From Anaerofustis stercorihominis (GTDB lineage Bacteria > Bacillota > Clostridia > Eubacteriales > Anaerofustaceae), in assembly GCF_024623185.1 (NCBI RefSeq), contig NZ_JANJZK010000010.1:21402-85401 (forward strand): a DNA stretch of 64,000 nt, written 5' to 3'. A model generated the notes under the pieces. That model worked only from the letters and a program-made list of their open reading frames with translations, made no database searches and was not told the DNA's origin. The stretch's first letter is position 1; each line of letters opens with the position of its first letter. The position numbers and the translations under genes were made by a program. Positions 25,911-35,010 of the stretch are shown piece after piece.

Positions 25911-28295
25911 CTATAATTCATATTCCATTCTGCTTATTATGTCGTCCTGAGTAATTTTGTCCAAAGAAGTAAATAAAGCACTATATCCTGCAACCCTTAC
26001 AACTAAATCTTGATATTTCTCGGGTTCTTTCTGGGCCTTGATTAAAGTATCCGTGGATATCATGTTAAACTGAACATGCCATCCGTTCTTCTTGAAAAAT
26101 GCTTCTATCAGTGCATAGAATTTTTCTTCATCTTTTTTAGTCTTTACCGTAGTCGGATTAAATCTCATATTTAAGAGCTGTCCTCCGGTCATCTTTCTTG
26201 TTTCCAATTTGGAAACAGAATTGATAACACTGGTCGGACCGTTTTTTTCTGTTCCGTGCATAGGCGACACGCCTTCCGCAGTAGGTTCTTCATCTTTTCT
26301 TCCGTCGGGAGTCGCACCTACTTTTGCTCCGTCGGGAACATTTGAAGAAATAGTAACGGTGGAAGGAATGAACATACCCCCTATAGGACCTCTGCCAAAT
26401 CTGGTATTTTTATATGAAGCTATATTATCTATGTAAGGCTTATAAATCTTTACGACCATATCATCCGCTTCATCATTATCATTTCCGTATTTATCTATTT
26501 TGTTTTGAAGAAGCAGCCTTATTTTTTCTCCTTCGATACCTTCATAATTGCTTCTTACAGCATTTTGAACATCTTCCAAAGTCAGCAACTTATCTTCAAA
26601 GACAGCTTTCTTTAAAGCATATAGAGAATTACCTACATTAGGTCCTCCGACCAACGCTCCGCTTATCATATCGTAAACGGCACCGCCTTCTTTTATGGTC
26701 TTTCCTCTTCCTATACAGTCCTCTACAAGCCCCGAGCAAAACGCATCCGGAACAAGCTCTTCCATAGCAATGTCATTGATATTATCCGCAGTGACCTGAA
26801 GACGCATATAATGTATCATTGCTTTACAGTAAGCTTCATACACTTCATCAAAATCAGTAAACTTTGTAAATTCGGGAATACCTTTTATTGTCTTGATACC
26901 GCTTTTGGGATCTACTCCTCCGTTTAGTGCAATTTCCATTATTTTTAAAACATTTACTTTAGTCTTACCGTTCGCTCTGTATCCCCATTTACCAGGAACC
27001 TGAACTTCAAGACAACCCATTGTGGAATAGTCATAAGCGTCTTCTTTGCTCACACCCCTATCGATTAAAGAATTTATGATAACATCATCATTTACAAGAG
27101 CCGGCATACCAAATCCCATTTTTATAACTTTTATCATTAAATCCACAAAATCTTTAGGCATATCTTCATGACACCTTATATAAAAGTTAGGTTCGGATAA
27201 TTTGATATCTCCCAGAGCTTCGAGGAGTATATACGACATTTCATTCAAATCACTTTCTCCGTCTATATTCTTCCCGCCTATAATAATATTTTGATATGTA
27301 GGATATCCGGCAACAAACCTCGTGTGAGACCAAGGTCTTATCTTTATTACTGTGAATAGTTTTAAATAAAAACACTCTATATATTCTTTTGCTTCATCTC
27401 TGTTTAAAATCCCTTTATCGATATCTCTCTTGTAAAACGGATAAATATATTTATCTACCCTGCCCATCGACATTGAATGACCGTTTGCTTCTATCTGAGA
27501 AATCAGCTGAACGAACCAAAGGAGCTGAACCGCACTTTTGAAAGTTGTAGGAGGATTATATTCAATATTTTCTATAGTTTTCTTTATTTGCTTTAGCTCC
27601 TTCTTCCTCTGTTCATCCTTTTCTATAATAATTTTCTCCTGAAGCAAATCTATATATCTTTCAACAAATTCGCTTGAAGCGGAGTATACTATTTTTACAG
27701 CCTTATAAAAAGATACTTTTCTTAAATCATCAGGGTCGGTATAGTCAAGGTTTAAAAGTTTATCGTCGGCTTCATTTACTATACCTCTGAATCCAACTTT
27801 TAACACTTTTTCAAAGTCCATGATTATATGTCCTTCTCCGGCTGTTACATTTCCCTCCCAACCGAGGACTCCGACTTTTTTATCTTCCAAAACTTCTTTT
27901 GTCTGAGTTTTGAGAACTCTGTCTTTTAGTGTCATACCTTTCCATAAAGGTAATATTTCTCTCATTATTTTTTTATTTTCTTCGCTTACATAAAAGACAT
28001 CGCTTGGTCTTTTTTCAAATTCATCTATTTCTTTAAAAATCCAGTCCCAAGAATATTCGGGAAACAACGGAGCTCTTCTGATTCCCGAGGATTGATTGCC
28101 TATGATGAGCTGTTCATCTTCCAGATAAATACTCATATTAAGAAGTATATCTCTAAGTGACAATGCTCTTTTTACTATGATAGGTTCATCTTTGTATTTT
28201 TCATAAGACTCCGTTATTATTCTCAGTCTCTCGGTACATACTTCAGGTTTTACACTGACCACACTTTTCTTGATTTTTTTGATTCTGTCATTCAT
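25911..28295 (-). CDS. Glycyl radical enzyme, dehydratase/PflD-YbiW-like
   Basis: 794 residues. Catalytic cysteine C428 lies in STMGCLEVQ with E430 two residues on, the CxE pattern of dehydratase-type glycyl radical enzymes and not the CC of pyruvate formate-lyase. The radical glycine is G770 in RVAGYSALF near the C-terminus. ATG 28295 (AGGAGAG upstream, ATGAATGA overlap with the regulator stop) is preferred over the earlier GTG. Its own activase is in the operon. Linkage to PTS EIIB/EIIC suggests a phosphorylated sugar or polyol substrate. I recall that E. coli PflD/YbiW open 1,5-anhydrohexitol 6-phosphates, which would fit, but this is inference from context. Glycerol, choline or hydroxyproline activity is less likely. 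Confidence 0.9.
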   Translation of the reverse strand: MNDRIKKIKKSVVSVKPEVCTERLRIITESYEKYKDEPIIVKRALSLRDILLNMSIYLEDEQLIIGNQSSGIRRAPLFPEYSWDWIFKEIDEFEKRPSDVFYVSEENKKIMREILPLWKGMTLKDRVLKTQTKEVLEDKKVGVLGWEGNVTAGEGHIIMDFEKVLKVGFRGIVNEADDKLLNLDYTDPDDLRKVSFYKAVKIVYSASSEFVERYIDLLQEKIIIEKDEQRKKELKQIKKTIENIEYNPPTTFKSAVQLLWFVQLISQIEANGHSMSMGRVDKYIYPFYKRDIDKGILNRDEAKEYIECFYLKLFTVIKIRPWSHTRFVAGYPTYQNIIIGGKNIDGESDLNEMSYILLEALGDIKLSEPNFYIRCHEDMPKDFVDLMIKVIKMGFGMPALVNDDVIINSLIDRGVSKEDAYDYSTMGCLEVQVPGKWGYRANGKTKVNVLKIMEIALNGGVDPKSGIKTIKGIPEFTKFTDFDEVYEAYCKAMIHYMRLQVTADNINDIAMEELVPDAFCSGLVEDCIGRGKTIKEGGAVYDMISGALVGGPNVGNSLYALKKAVFEDKLLTLEDVQNAVRSNYEGIEGEKIRLLLQNKIDKYGNDNDEADDMVVKIYKPYIDNIASYKNTRFGRGPIGGMFIPSTVTISSNVPDGAKVGATPDGRKDEEPTAEGVSPMHGTEKNGPTSVINSVSKLETRKMTGGQLLNMRFNPTTVKTKKDEEKFYALIEAFFKKNGWHVQFNMISTDTLIKAQKEPEKYQDLVVRVAGYSALFTSLDKITQDDIISRMEYEL

Positions 28296-30450
28296 TCTTA
28301 TCACTCTCCTCACATATTTGTTTAATATATTTTGATATTTCCTTTTTAGACTTAAGTGAAATTAAAGTTGAAAAATTATCTTCATTAACGGCAAACTTTC
28401 CAAGATCCGAAAGAGCCCTTAAATGAGTATGATTATCAACGGCACAAAGTCCGAACACCGCCTTTACCGGATCGTTGTTTTTATTACCGAAATTTATGGG
28501 ATTATTTAATATCACAAGACTCATTGCAACTTTCAATGCTCCGTCTTCAGGTCTCGCATGGGGTAAAGCGATCCCCTTTGTTATTACTATATATGAACCA
28601 AGTTCTTTGACGGTATCGATCATTTTATCAACATACCCGTTTTTGGCACATTTGGTATCCACCAATAGTCTCCCGGCCTCCCTCACCGCGTCCTCCCAAT
28701 TTTTTGCGTCATAAAATGAAATTCTCTTTTCGTCAATCAACTCCGATAGCATAGGTAAAATCTCCTCTCCTGTATTGTTGTTATCTATTAATATTTCATA
28801 TAAAACATTTTTAAATTTAATTTCATCTAAATTAGTACTGTTATCTTTTGCTGCTTTTACAATTATGTCTATTTTTTTATCTAAATCACCAAGTATTTCA
28901 TAGTTTGGAACTACCCTTTTTATATCAAGGAAATCTTCTATTTTTTTTATATCTTTACTATCAAGTAAAGGCGTTACCTTTATAATAGGAATCTCGGTTT
29001 TTATATAAGTATCTATGGTTGAAATGATTACATCTGCTTTTTTATATTTGGAAGCATCGAATATTGATATTTCTCCTATGATTTCTATCATAGGGAATTC
29101 TCTTTGTATCCTGCTGGAAAGCATTTTGGAAGTCCCGAGACCGCTAGCACACATGGTTATTGCTTTTATCTTTTTATTTTTAATAACTCTGGATTTCTCT
29201 AAACTTGCCCCGATATGCATCGTTATATAAGCTATCTCGTCATCAGGGATATTATCTATATCATATTTTTCTTTTATGATAAAACATGACTTTTCCACCG
29301 CCGAAAATATATCCATATATTTTCCTTTTATGGTATCCAGTATGGGATTTTCAATCATTAAAGAATTTTTAAGCCTTGATATTGCCGGTTTTAAATGAAC
29401 AGTCAAGTCTTTTATCAAATCATCGATATACTTATCATCAATACTTTTATTTAAAATCTTCTGAACGTTATCTATGATTTTTATTACAACTTCTTTTAAC
29501 CCTTTGTCATCATTTGCCAAAATAAAAAATCTTCTTGCCCCCATAAGATGTATGGTTATATAGCCTATTTCTTCATCGGGAATATCAATATCGAAAATGG
29601 TATTTAAATACTTAGCAAAACTTTTGGAAACAGGATATTCATCTTCATTTTTAAGCTGCTCAAGCTGTTCATTCGACATTAAAATCTTGTTCCCGTTTTT
29701 AAGCCTTTTCATTGCTATTGCTAGATGTATCAATAAAGATACATAACTGGAATCATCAAATTTTGTTTCAAGTAAATCTTCTAAATAAGAAATCGAATCT
29801 ATGATTTTAAATAAATCGTCTTCATCAAATAAAGCTTCTTTATATAGCGGAAGAATGTAATTGGTGGGGTTTAAATAATTATCGTCACTGTCATTGGATA
29901 CTTTATGAAGAAGACTGTAAAAGTAACCTCGGTGTTCTTTGTTATTGCTTAATTTTATTACCGCCTTTCTCCATCTGTTTTCCGAACAATTTAACAGTAT
30001 CCCGTAATTGGTTTTACTTATAACATTTATACCTTGTTCATCGAACCATTCATAAACCTTTTTCATAGTCTTATTCAAAGAACTTCTGCTTACGTAAAGT
30101 TCTTCGGCTATGGATGAAATCGTTATTGGTTTATTTGCCGTTAGAAGTTTTATAATTATATAATTAAACCTGTCTTCTTCCGTAAGATAAACATCCGTAA
30201 CCGCAAAATTATTTATCTCTTCTTTTAACTTGAATATATCTTCTTCTTTTATATTTAAAATAAAATTTCCATTTCTATCTTTATCTATAAAAGCATTGAT
30301 ACTTTTAAGAAAATAATTTATATTATCAATGTCATATCTTATCATTCTTTCCGATACCTTGAATTTATTTGTCAAATCCGATATTTTGATACCTTTATCG
30401 GCTAACATCAAACTTTTGAGTATCAATAGTTCTCTTCTTTTTAGAAACAT
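28288..30450 (-). CDS. PRD-containing transcriptional regulator with EIIB-like and EIIA domains (MtlR/LicR type)
   Basis: 720 residues. Order: HTH_11 (RELLILKSLMLADKGIKISDL...VSERMIRYDIDNIN), a second HTH around 95-150 (TISSIAEELYVSRSSLNKTM), two PRD modules about 190-400 with histidines in LLIHLAIAM and YITIHLMGARR and in YITMHIG, an EIIB-GAT-like domain near 430 (TMCASGLGTSKML) and a C-terminal EIIA domain with its phospho-histidine in GIALPHARPEDGA near 635. It probably activates this operon when dephosphorylated by substrate flux. As the only EIIA in view, it may also feed phosphate to the EIIB gene product. It is the first gene of the operon and overlaps the GRE gene by 8 bases. Confidence 0.9.
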   Translation of the reverse strand: MFLKRRELLILKSLMLADKGIKISDLTNKFKVSERMIRYDIDNINYFLKSINAFIDKDRNGNFILNIKEEDIFKLKEEINNFAVTDVYLTEEDRFNYIIIKLLTANKPITISSIAEELYVSRSSLNKTMKKVYEWFDEQGINVISKTNYGILLNCSENRWRKAVIKLSNNKEHRGYFYSLLHKVSNDSDDNYLNPTNYILPLYKEALFDEDDLFKIIDSISYLEDLLETKFDDSSYVSLLIHLAIAMKRLKNGNKILMSNEQLEQLKNEDEYPVSKSFAKYLNTIFDIDIPDEEIGYITIHLMGARRFFILANDDKGLKEVVIKIIDNVQKILNKSIDDKYIDDLIKDLTVHLKPAISRLKNSLMIENPILDTIKGKYMDIFSAVEKSCFIIKEKYDIDNIPDDEIAYITMHIGASLEKSRVIKNKKIKAITMCASGLGTSKMLSSRIQREFPMIEIIGEISIFDASKYKKADVIISTIDTYIKTEIPIIKVTPLLDSKDIKKIEDFLDIKRVVPNYEILGDLDKKIDIIVKAAKDNSTNLDEIKFKNVLYEILIDNNNTGEEILPMLSELIDEKRISFYDAKNWEDAVREAGRLLVDTKCAKNGYVDKMIDTVKELGSYIVITKGIALPHARPEDGALKVAMSLVILNNPINFGNKNNDPVKAVFGLCAVDNHTHLRALSDLGKFAVNEDNFSTLISLKSKKEISKYIKQICEESDKNE

Positions 30451-30623
30451 TTAAATCACCTTATTTATTGATTCTTCCTTAAATATATCTTAGCATATAT
30501 TCTCTAAAACGATTTCAACACTTTCTTTCAAATTTTTACTGAAATAATTGTCTAATTAATTTATTATTTTCTTCCCTTTTATGATTTCCAAAATTAAACT
30601 GTTGATTGCATAATATTTAAAAA

Positions 30624-30637
30624 TTAAAACGTTTTAA
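30624..30637. promoter_or_regulatory. Perfect palindrome TTAAAACGTTTTAA, candidate operator
   Basis: 14-bp perfect palindrome with central CG, like LacI/CcpA-family sites. A 12-bp version, TAAAACGTTTTA, is at 41111-41122 upstream of the ABC permease gene. Confidence 0.4.
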
Positions 30638-30685
30638 AATATAGTAATAAAAGACTTTTTGTGATAAAATGTGAAAATAATATTT

Positions 30686-30739
30686 TATATAAACTTATTA
30701 AACTTTTAATAAGAATTAAATCTTTAATAAGCTTATATA
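30686..30739 (+). promoter_or_regulatory. Leader inverted repeat before the LarA-family gene
   Basis: TATATAAACTTATTAAA (30686-30702) pairs with TTTAATAAGCTTATATA (30723-30739), one mismatch. TTTAATAAG also occurs at 30704-30712, so two alternative stems are possible. The ribosome binding site AAGGAG follows immediately. Confidence 0.45.
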
Positions 30740-30757
30740 AGTAAGGAGAATTAATAA

Positions 30758-32053
30758 ATGGGTTACAAATTAAGATATGATAAAACAGAATTTGATGTAA
30801 ATTTAAAGGATGAAAATATTAAAGAAGTCCTTGAATCCAACGATTTGGGACTAATAAAAAAGACACCCAAAGAACATATAAAAGACGCTTTAAATAATCC
30901 GATAGGAAGCGATAAACTAAATGAAAAGATAGATAAAGATGATAAAGTCTGTATTATAATATCCGATATAACAAGAAAGTGGCAGTCATCTAAAATGTAT
31001 CTTCCAATTTTGGTGGACGAATTAAACAAAGCAGGAGTAAAAGATGATAATATAACCATTTTAAGTGCAACGGGAACACATAGAAAACAGACTGAAGAAG
31101 AGCATAAAGAACTTATAGGTGAACTCTACGGAAGAATAGAAATAATAGATCATGTTTGTACTGATGATAAAAACATGGTTTATATGGGAACGACTTCACA
31201 TGGTACACCAATCAAATTAAATAAAATCGCCGTAGAAGCTGATAAGGTTATTATAACCGGCGGAGTAGTATATCATTTTCTTGCAGGCTTCGGAGGAGGC
31301 AGAAAAAGTATAGTTCCGGGGATTGCAGCAAGAGAAACGATAATGAAACACCATTCACTATCATTAAATAATGGACTTGGGAGCGGTTCAAATCCATTTG
31401 TCAGAAGTGCAAACATGAGCGAAACAAATCCATTCCATATGGATTTAATGGAAGCGGCAGAAATGCTTAAACCTACATTTTTACTGAATGTCGTAGTGGA
31501 CGGAGATTTTAATATAATTAAAGCATTTGCCGGAGATTATGTTGAAGCCCATAGAGAAGCATGTAAAATGGTCGATGAAATGGAAGGAGTATATGTAGAT
31601 AAAAAATATCCTTTTGTTATTGCTACTGCGGGAGGGTTTCCAAAAGACATAAATCTTTATCAAGGTTCAAAGACTCTCTGCAATGTTATGGAAATAATAG
31701 AAGACAATGGAACCGCTATCATATTATTTAAATGCGGGGAAAAATTCGGAGATGAAGACTGCGAAAAACAAATTAAAGGTTATGATAACATGTACGACAG
31801 AGAAGTTGCACTCAGAAATGATTTTTCCATAGGTGCATACGTAGGATACTTATTCGCCGATTTCGCAGATAAATATAATTTGATACTCGTAACAAGCATA
31901 CCAAAGGAAGAGTTTAAAAATACAAAAGCATATGTAACAACAACATTAGATGAAGCACTTGAAATAGCAAAAGACTTAAACGGAGGCAGTCTTGATATGG
32001 AAACAGTATTACTTCCTCACGGAGCAAATACACTTCCCAAAATAAGAAAATAG
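30758..32053 (+). CDS. LarA-family nickel-pincer racemase/epimerase
   Basis: 431 residues of the LarA (DUF2088) family. Readable positions match the lactate racemase active site: DITRKW (Asp/Arg), TGTHRKQT (His), GGRKSIVPG (the lysine that binds the NPN cofactor), MKHHS (His) and YQGSKT (Gln, Lys). It probably racemises or epimerises a 2-hydroxy acid or sugar carbon by hydride transfer. The cofactor genes larB, larC and larE are not in the window. AAGGAG precedes the ATG, and a terminator closes the gene, so it is monocistronic. It diverges from the PRD regulator, so the substrate may belong to the PTS/GRE pathway and need not be lactate. Confidence 0.88.
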   Translation: MGYKLRYDKTEFDVNLKDENIKEVLESNDLGLIKKTPKEHIKDALNNPIGSDKLNEKIDKDDKVCIIISDITRKWQSSKMYLPILVDELNKAGVKDDNITILSATGTHRKQTEEEHKELIGELYGRIEIIDHVCTDDKNMVYMGTTSHGTPIKLNKIAVEADKVIITGGVVYHFLAGFGGGRKSIVPGIAARETIMKHHSLSLNNGLGSGSNPFVRSANMSETNPFHMDLMEAAEMLKPTFLLNVVVDGDFNIIKAFAGDYVEAHREACKMVDEMEGVYVDKKYPFVIATAGGFPKDINLYQGSKTLCNVMEIIEDNGTAIILFKCGEKFGDEDCEKQIKGYDNMYDREVALRNDFSIGAYVGYLFADFADKYNLILVTSIPKEEFKNTKAYVTTTLDEALEIAKDLNGGSLDMETVLLPHGANTLPKIRK

Positions 32054-32057
32054 TTTT

Positions 32058-32084
32058 ATCCCTGATTAATATCAGGGATTTTTT
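32058..32084 (+). terminator. Terminator of the LarA-family gene
   Basis: ATCCCTGAT, loop TAAT, ATCAGGGAT, then a T run: a perfect 9-bp stem. Confidence 0.9.
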
Positions 32085-32172
32085 ATATTAATATAAATTT
32101 GTTAATTGTCTTTTAGGATATTAAATACTATAATTAATATAATTTTATTAATTAAACATTGAGAGCATAACA

Positions 32173-32646
32173 TTGATAATAAAAAAAGCCGATAAAAGCG
32201 ATATAAAAGAACTTATAGATATAAGGATTAAATTCCTTAAATACGGATTTAAAGAAACTATTAAAAATAATGAAAGCAATATAAAGAGAGAATTATTATC
32301 ATATTTTAAAGAACACTTAAACAAAGACTTTTATGCTTATATAGCACTAGACGAAAACAAAATAATTTCATCTGCATTTATTTCCATTTCCAATATTCCC
32401 TCAGGAGTAAATTTTATAAACGGTAAAATAGGAACGATACTCAATGTATTTACAGTAGATAACTTCAGAAGGCAGGGAATTGCAAATAAACTTATAGAAA
32501 AATTAATAGAAGATGTTAGCTATATGAACCTTGATTATATCGAGCTAAACTCAACAAAAGAAGGTTATGAATTATATAAAAAACTTGGATTTAAAGAAAT
32601 CAAGACAAACTATGTCCCCATGAGATACGATTTTAGCAACAAATAA
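32173..32646 (+). CDS. GNAT-family N-acetyltransferase
   Basis: 157 residues. The GNAT fold is shown by ILNVFTVDNFRRQGIANKLIEKLI (motif A, acetyl-CoA loop RRQGIA) and by the C-terminal LNSTKEGYELYKKLGFKEI. It starts at TTG 32173 with only a weak GAGAG upstream, so the start is uncertain. It lies 18 bases before the YbaK-type gene, and the two probably share a transcript with the flavodoxin-ferredoxin gene. The substrate (amine, protein or antibiotic) cannot be read. Confidence 0.8.
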   Translation: MIIKKADKSDIKELIDIRIKFLKYGFKETIKNNESNIKRELLSYFKEHLNKDFYAYIALDENKIISSAFISISNIPSGVNFINGKIGTILNVFTVDNFRRQGIANKLIEKLIEDVSYMNLDYIELNSTKEGYELYKKLGFKEIKTNYVPMRYDFSNK

Positions 32647-32664
32647 GAAAAGGAATTAATAAAA

Positions 32665-33150
<486 letters not shown>

Positions 33151-33161
33151 GGGAAACAAAT

Positions 33162-33926
33162 ATGATAGGGATTTATTTCAGCGGAACCGGAAATACAAAA
33201 TATTGCATTGATAAATTTATAAACAATATTGATAATAATTCAGATATTATATCTATAGAAAGCAAAGATATAAAAGAAAAGTTACTAAAAAATAAAGATA
33301 TAGTATTTGCTTATCCAATATATTACAGCAATCTACCCAAAATAGTCAGAGAATTTATCATAAATAATAAGGGATTATTTAAAAACAAGAATGTAATTAT
33401 TATTGCAACTATGGGACTATTTAGCGGAGACGGTGCGGGATGTTCTGCCAGATTGCTTAAAAGATATGGTGCGAACATTATAGGAGGACTTCATGTAAAA
33501 ATGCCGGATTGTATTGCAGATGTTAAGGCATTAAAAAGAAGTGAAGAAAAAAATAAACAAATAATATTAAAAGCAGAAAATAAAATTATCAGTTCAGCTC
33601 AAAGATTGAAAAACAATAATCCAACAAAAGAAGGGCTAAATGTATTTTATCATATAGCTGGGTTATTAGGACAGAGACTTTGGTTTTATAATAAAACTAA
33701 GGAATATTCATCAAAGCTTAAAGTGGATAATAACAAATGCATAAAATGTAAAAAATGTATTTCTTTATGCCCAATGAATAATTTAGAAATTATTGATAAC
33801 AAAATAATTACAAAAAACAAATGTACCATGTGCTACAGATGTATAACTAATTGTCCTGCCAAAGCCATAACGCTTCTGGGTAAAAAAGTTATCGAACAAA
33901 ATAAAATAGATAATTACATAGATTAA
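33162..33926 (+). CDS. EFR1-type flavodoxin-ferredoxin fusion protein
   Basis: 254 residues. The N-terminal flavodoxin-like domain has the FMN phosphate loop (GIYFSGTGNTKYCID) and FAYPIYYSNLP. The C-terminal part holds two [4Fe-4S] ferredoxin motifs, CIKCKKCISLCP and CTMCYRCITNCP. Such proteins are cytoplasmic electron carriers of clostridia with undefined partners. It is last in the short run GNAT-YbaK-EFR1 and ends at a strong terminator. Confidence 0.88.
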   Translation: MIGIYFSGTGNTKYCIDKFINNIDNNSDIISIESKDIKEKLLKNKDIVFAYPIYYSNLPKIVREFIINNKGLFKNKNVIIIATMGLFSGDGAGCSARLLKRYGANIIGGLHVKMPDCIADVKALKRSEEKNKQIILKAENKIISSAQRLKNNNPTKEGLNVFYHIAGLLGQRLWFYNKTKEYSSKLKVDNNKCIKCKKCISLCPMNNLEIIDNKIITKNKCTMCYRCITNCPAKAITLLGKKVIEQNKIDNYID

Positions 33927-33950
33927 AAGAAGGTTTTCTCCTTCTTTTTT
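33925..33950. terminator. Terminator between EFR1 and the XRE membrane regulator
   Basis: AAAAGAAGG, loop TTTTCT, CCTTCTTTT with further T residues. It lies between convergent genes. Confidence 0.85.
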
Positions 33951-33972
33951 ATGTACAATTTTATTATAATTT

Positions 33973-34353
33973 TTATTTGTTTTTTATTTGAATAATAACA
34001 TAACCTATAATATATCCGATTATTCCGAAACCTATCCCCCATGCTCCCATATTATTTACTCCAAAATCTCGGAATAAAAATCCCAAGACTAACCCTACTC
34101 CTACACCTGCACCCGCAATCTTAAAACAAAAACCTTCTTCTGTAGTTTCGATATCTTCTTCATCCCTGATAAGAGAATCGATAGTGACATCAAATATCGA
34201 GGCAATCATCTTTAAATTATCCAAATCGGGCATACCGTTTGCATTCTCCCATTTTGCAATGGCTGAACGCGATACATTTAAAAGTTCTGCTAAATTCTCC
34301 TGTGACATTTCATTACTTATTCTTAATTTCTTTAACTTTTCTGCAAATTTAAT
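33973..34353 (-). CDS. XRE regulator with membrane tail, probably initiated at ATT
   Basis: An N-terminal HTH (KFAEKLKKLRISNEMSQENLAELL, then SRSAIAKWENANGMPDL) is followed by a linker and two glycine-rich membrane segments (VGVGLVLGFLF and GIIGYIIGYVII). Regulators of this family normally begin M-KFAEKLKKLR. Here that first codon is ATT (34353), six bases after a perfect AAGGAGG, and no ATG, GTG or TTG is in frame until residue 16 (34308). A start at 34308 would cut off half of the DNA-binding domain. I therefore annotate an ATT start (126 residues); the alternative is a decayed start codon. Monocistronic. Confidence 0.7.
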   Translation of the reverse strand: MKFAEKLKKLRISNEMSQENLAELLNVSRSAIAKWENANGMPDLDNLKMIASIFDVTIDSLIRDEEDIETTEEGFCFKIAGAGVGVGLVLGFLFRDFGVNNMGAWGIGFGIIGYIIGYVIIQIKNK

Positions 34354-34436
34354 AACAAACCTCCTTAAAACATTATAACAAATTATTTTAAATACTGATG
34401 TTACTGCTCGTATCTATATAGTTACTTACAATAAAA

Positions 34437-34467
34437 AATATTACTTGAAGTTTAATCAAGTAATATT
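34437..34467 (-). terminator. Terminator of the 116-aa membrane protein gene
   Basis: Arms AATATTACTTGA and TCAAGTAATATT, then a T tail on the minus strand. Confidence 0.8.
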
Positions 34468-34469
34468 TT

Positions 34470-34820
34470 CTAATTTGTATCTATATCTTTATTTTTATTT
34501 TCGTCTTCAATATAAAGAATTTTACCGTCCTCTATCCCCGCAATATCTCTTCCTTCAATTATATGTTCCAATTTTATTTCTTCTTTAATATTTATATCCA
34601 GTATCGGCAAATCAAATATGCTATCTACTTTATATTTTCTTCTTACAATATAGAAAAACAATTGACCTATAAAGAAACAGGCAAGTGCATAAAAAATTAT
34701 CAAAAATAATAAAAATAGATGAGTCCCATTAAAAATCACCCTTTTAAGAGCATAGAATAAAGATATGAATACTAAAGCTGATTCAAATGAAAAACATATC
34801 CCGAGTATTAAGCTTATCAT
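34470..34820 (-). CDS. Hypothetical membrane protein, 116 aa
   Basis: Two hydrophobic segments (ISLILGICFSFESALVFISL and THLFLLFLIIFYALACFFIG), then a charged cytoplasmic tail ending DENKNKDIDTN. No family recognised. GGAGGG before the ATG and a terminator straight after the stop support a real, single-gene transcript. Neighbours give no clear functional hint. Confidence 0.65.
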   Translation of the reverse strand: MISLILGICFSFESALVFISLFYALKRVIFNGTHLFLLFLIIFYALACFFIGQLFFYIVRRKYKVDSIFDLPILDINIKEEIKLEHIIEGRDIAGIEDGKILYIEDENKNKDIDTN

Positions 34821-34937
34821 TATACCCTCCTTATTATGTAAAATACATTATATCACATAATTCGACAATATCAAATTTTTTCAAAAAGTTAAACATCACC
34901 ACCTTAATATATTTTTTCATAAATTTTTAAAAAATAC

Positions 34938-34966
34938 TTTACAAAAAGGTAATTACCTGTTATTAT
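34938..34966 (+). promoter_or_regulatory. deoC promoter with palindromic operator in the spacer
   Basis: TTTACA (34938-34943), 17-bp spacer, TATTAT (34961-34966). The spacer contains the perfect palindrome AGGTAATTACCT (34947-34958), where a repressor would block polymerase. Confidence 0.6.
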
Positions 34967-35010
34967 AAAACCATAAAAGATAATGATGTTTATTCATCGG
35001 AGGTTAAATA

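Larger units (their letters stand above)
30451..30757. other. Divergent region between the PRD regulator and the LarA-family gene
   Basis: Holds a 14-bp perfect palindrome (30624-30637) and, close to the LarA-family start, a long inverted repeat (30686-30739). Neither promoter could be fixed with confidence. No gene seen. Confidence 0.5.
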
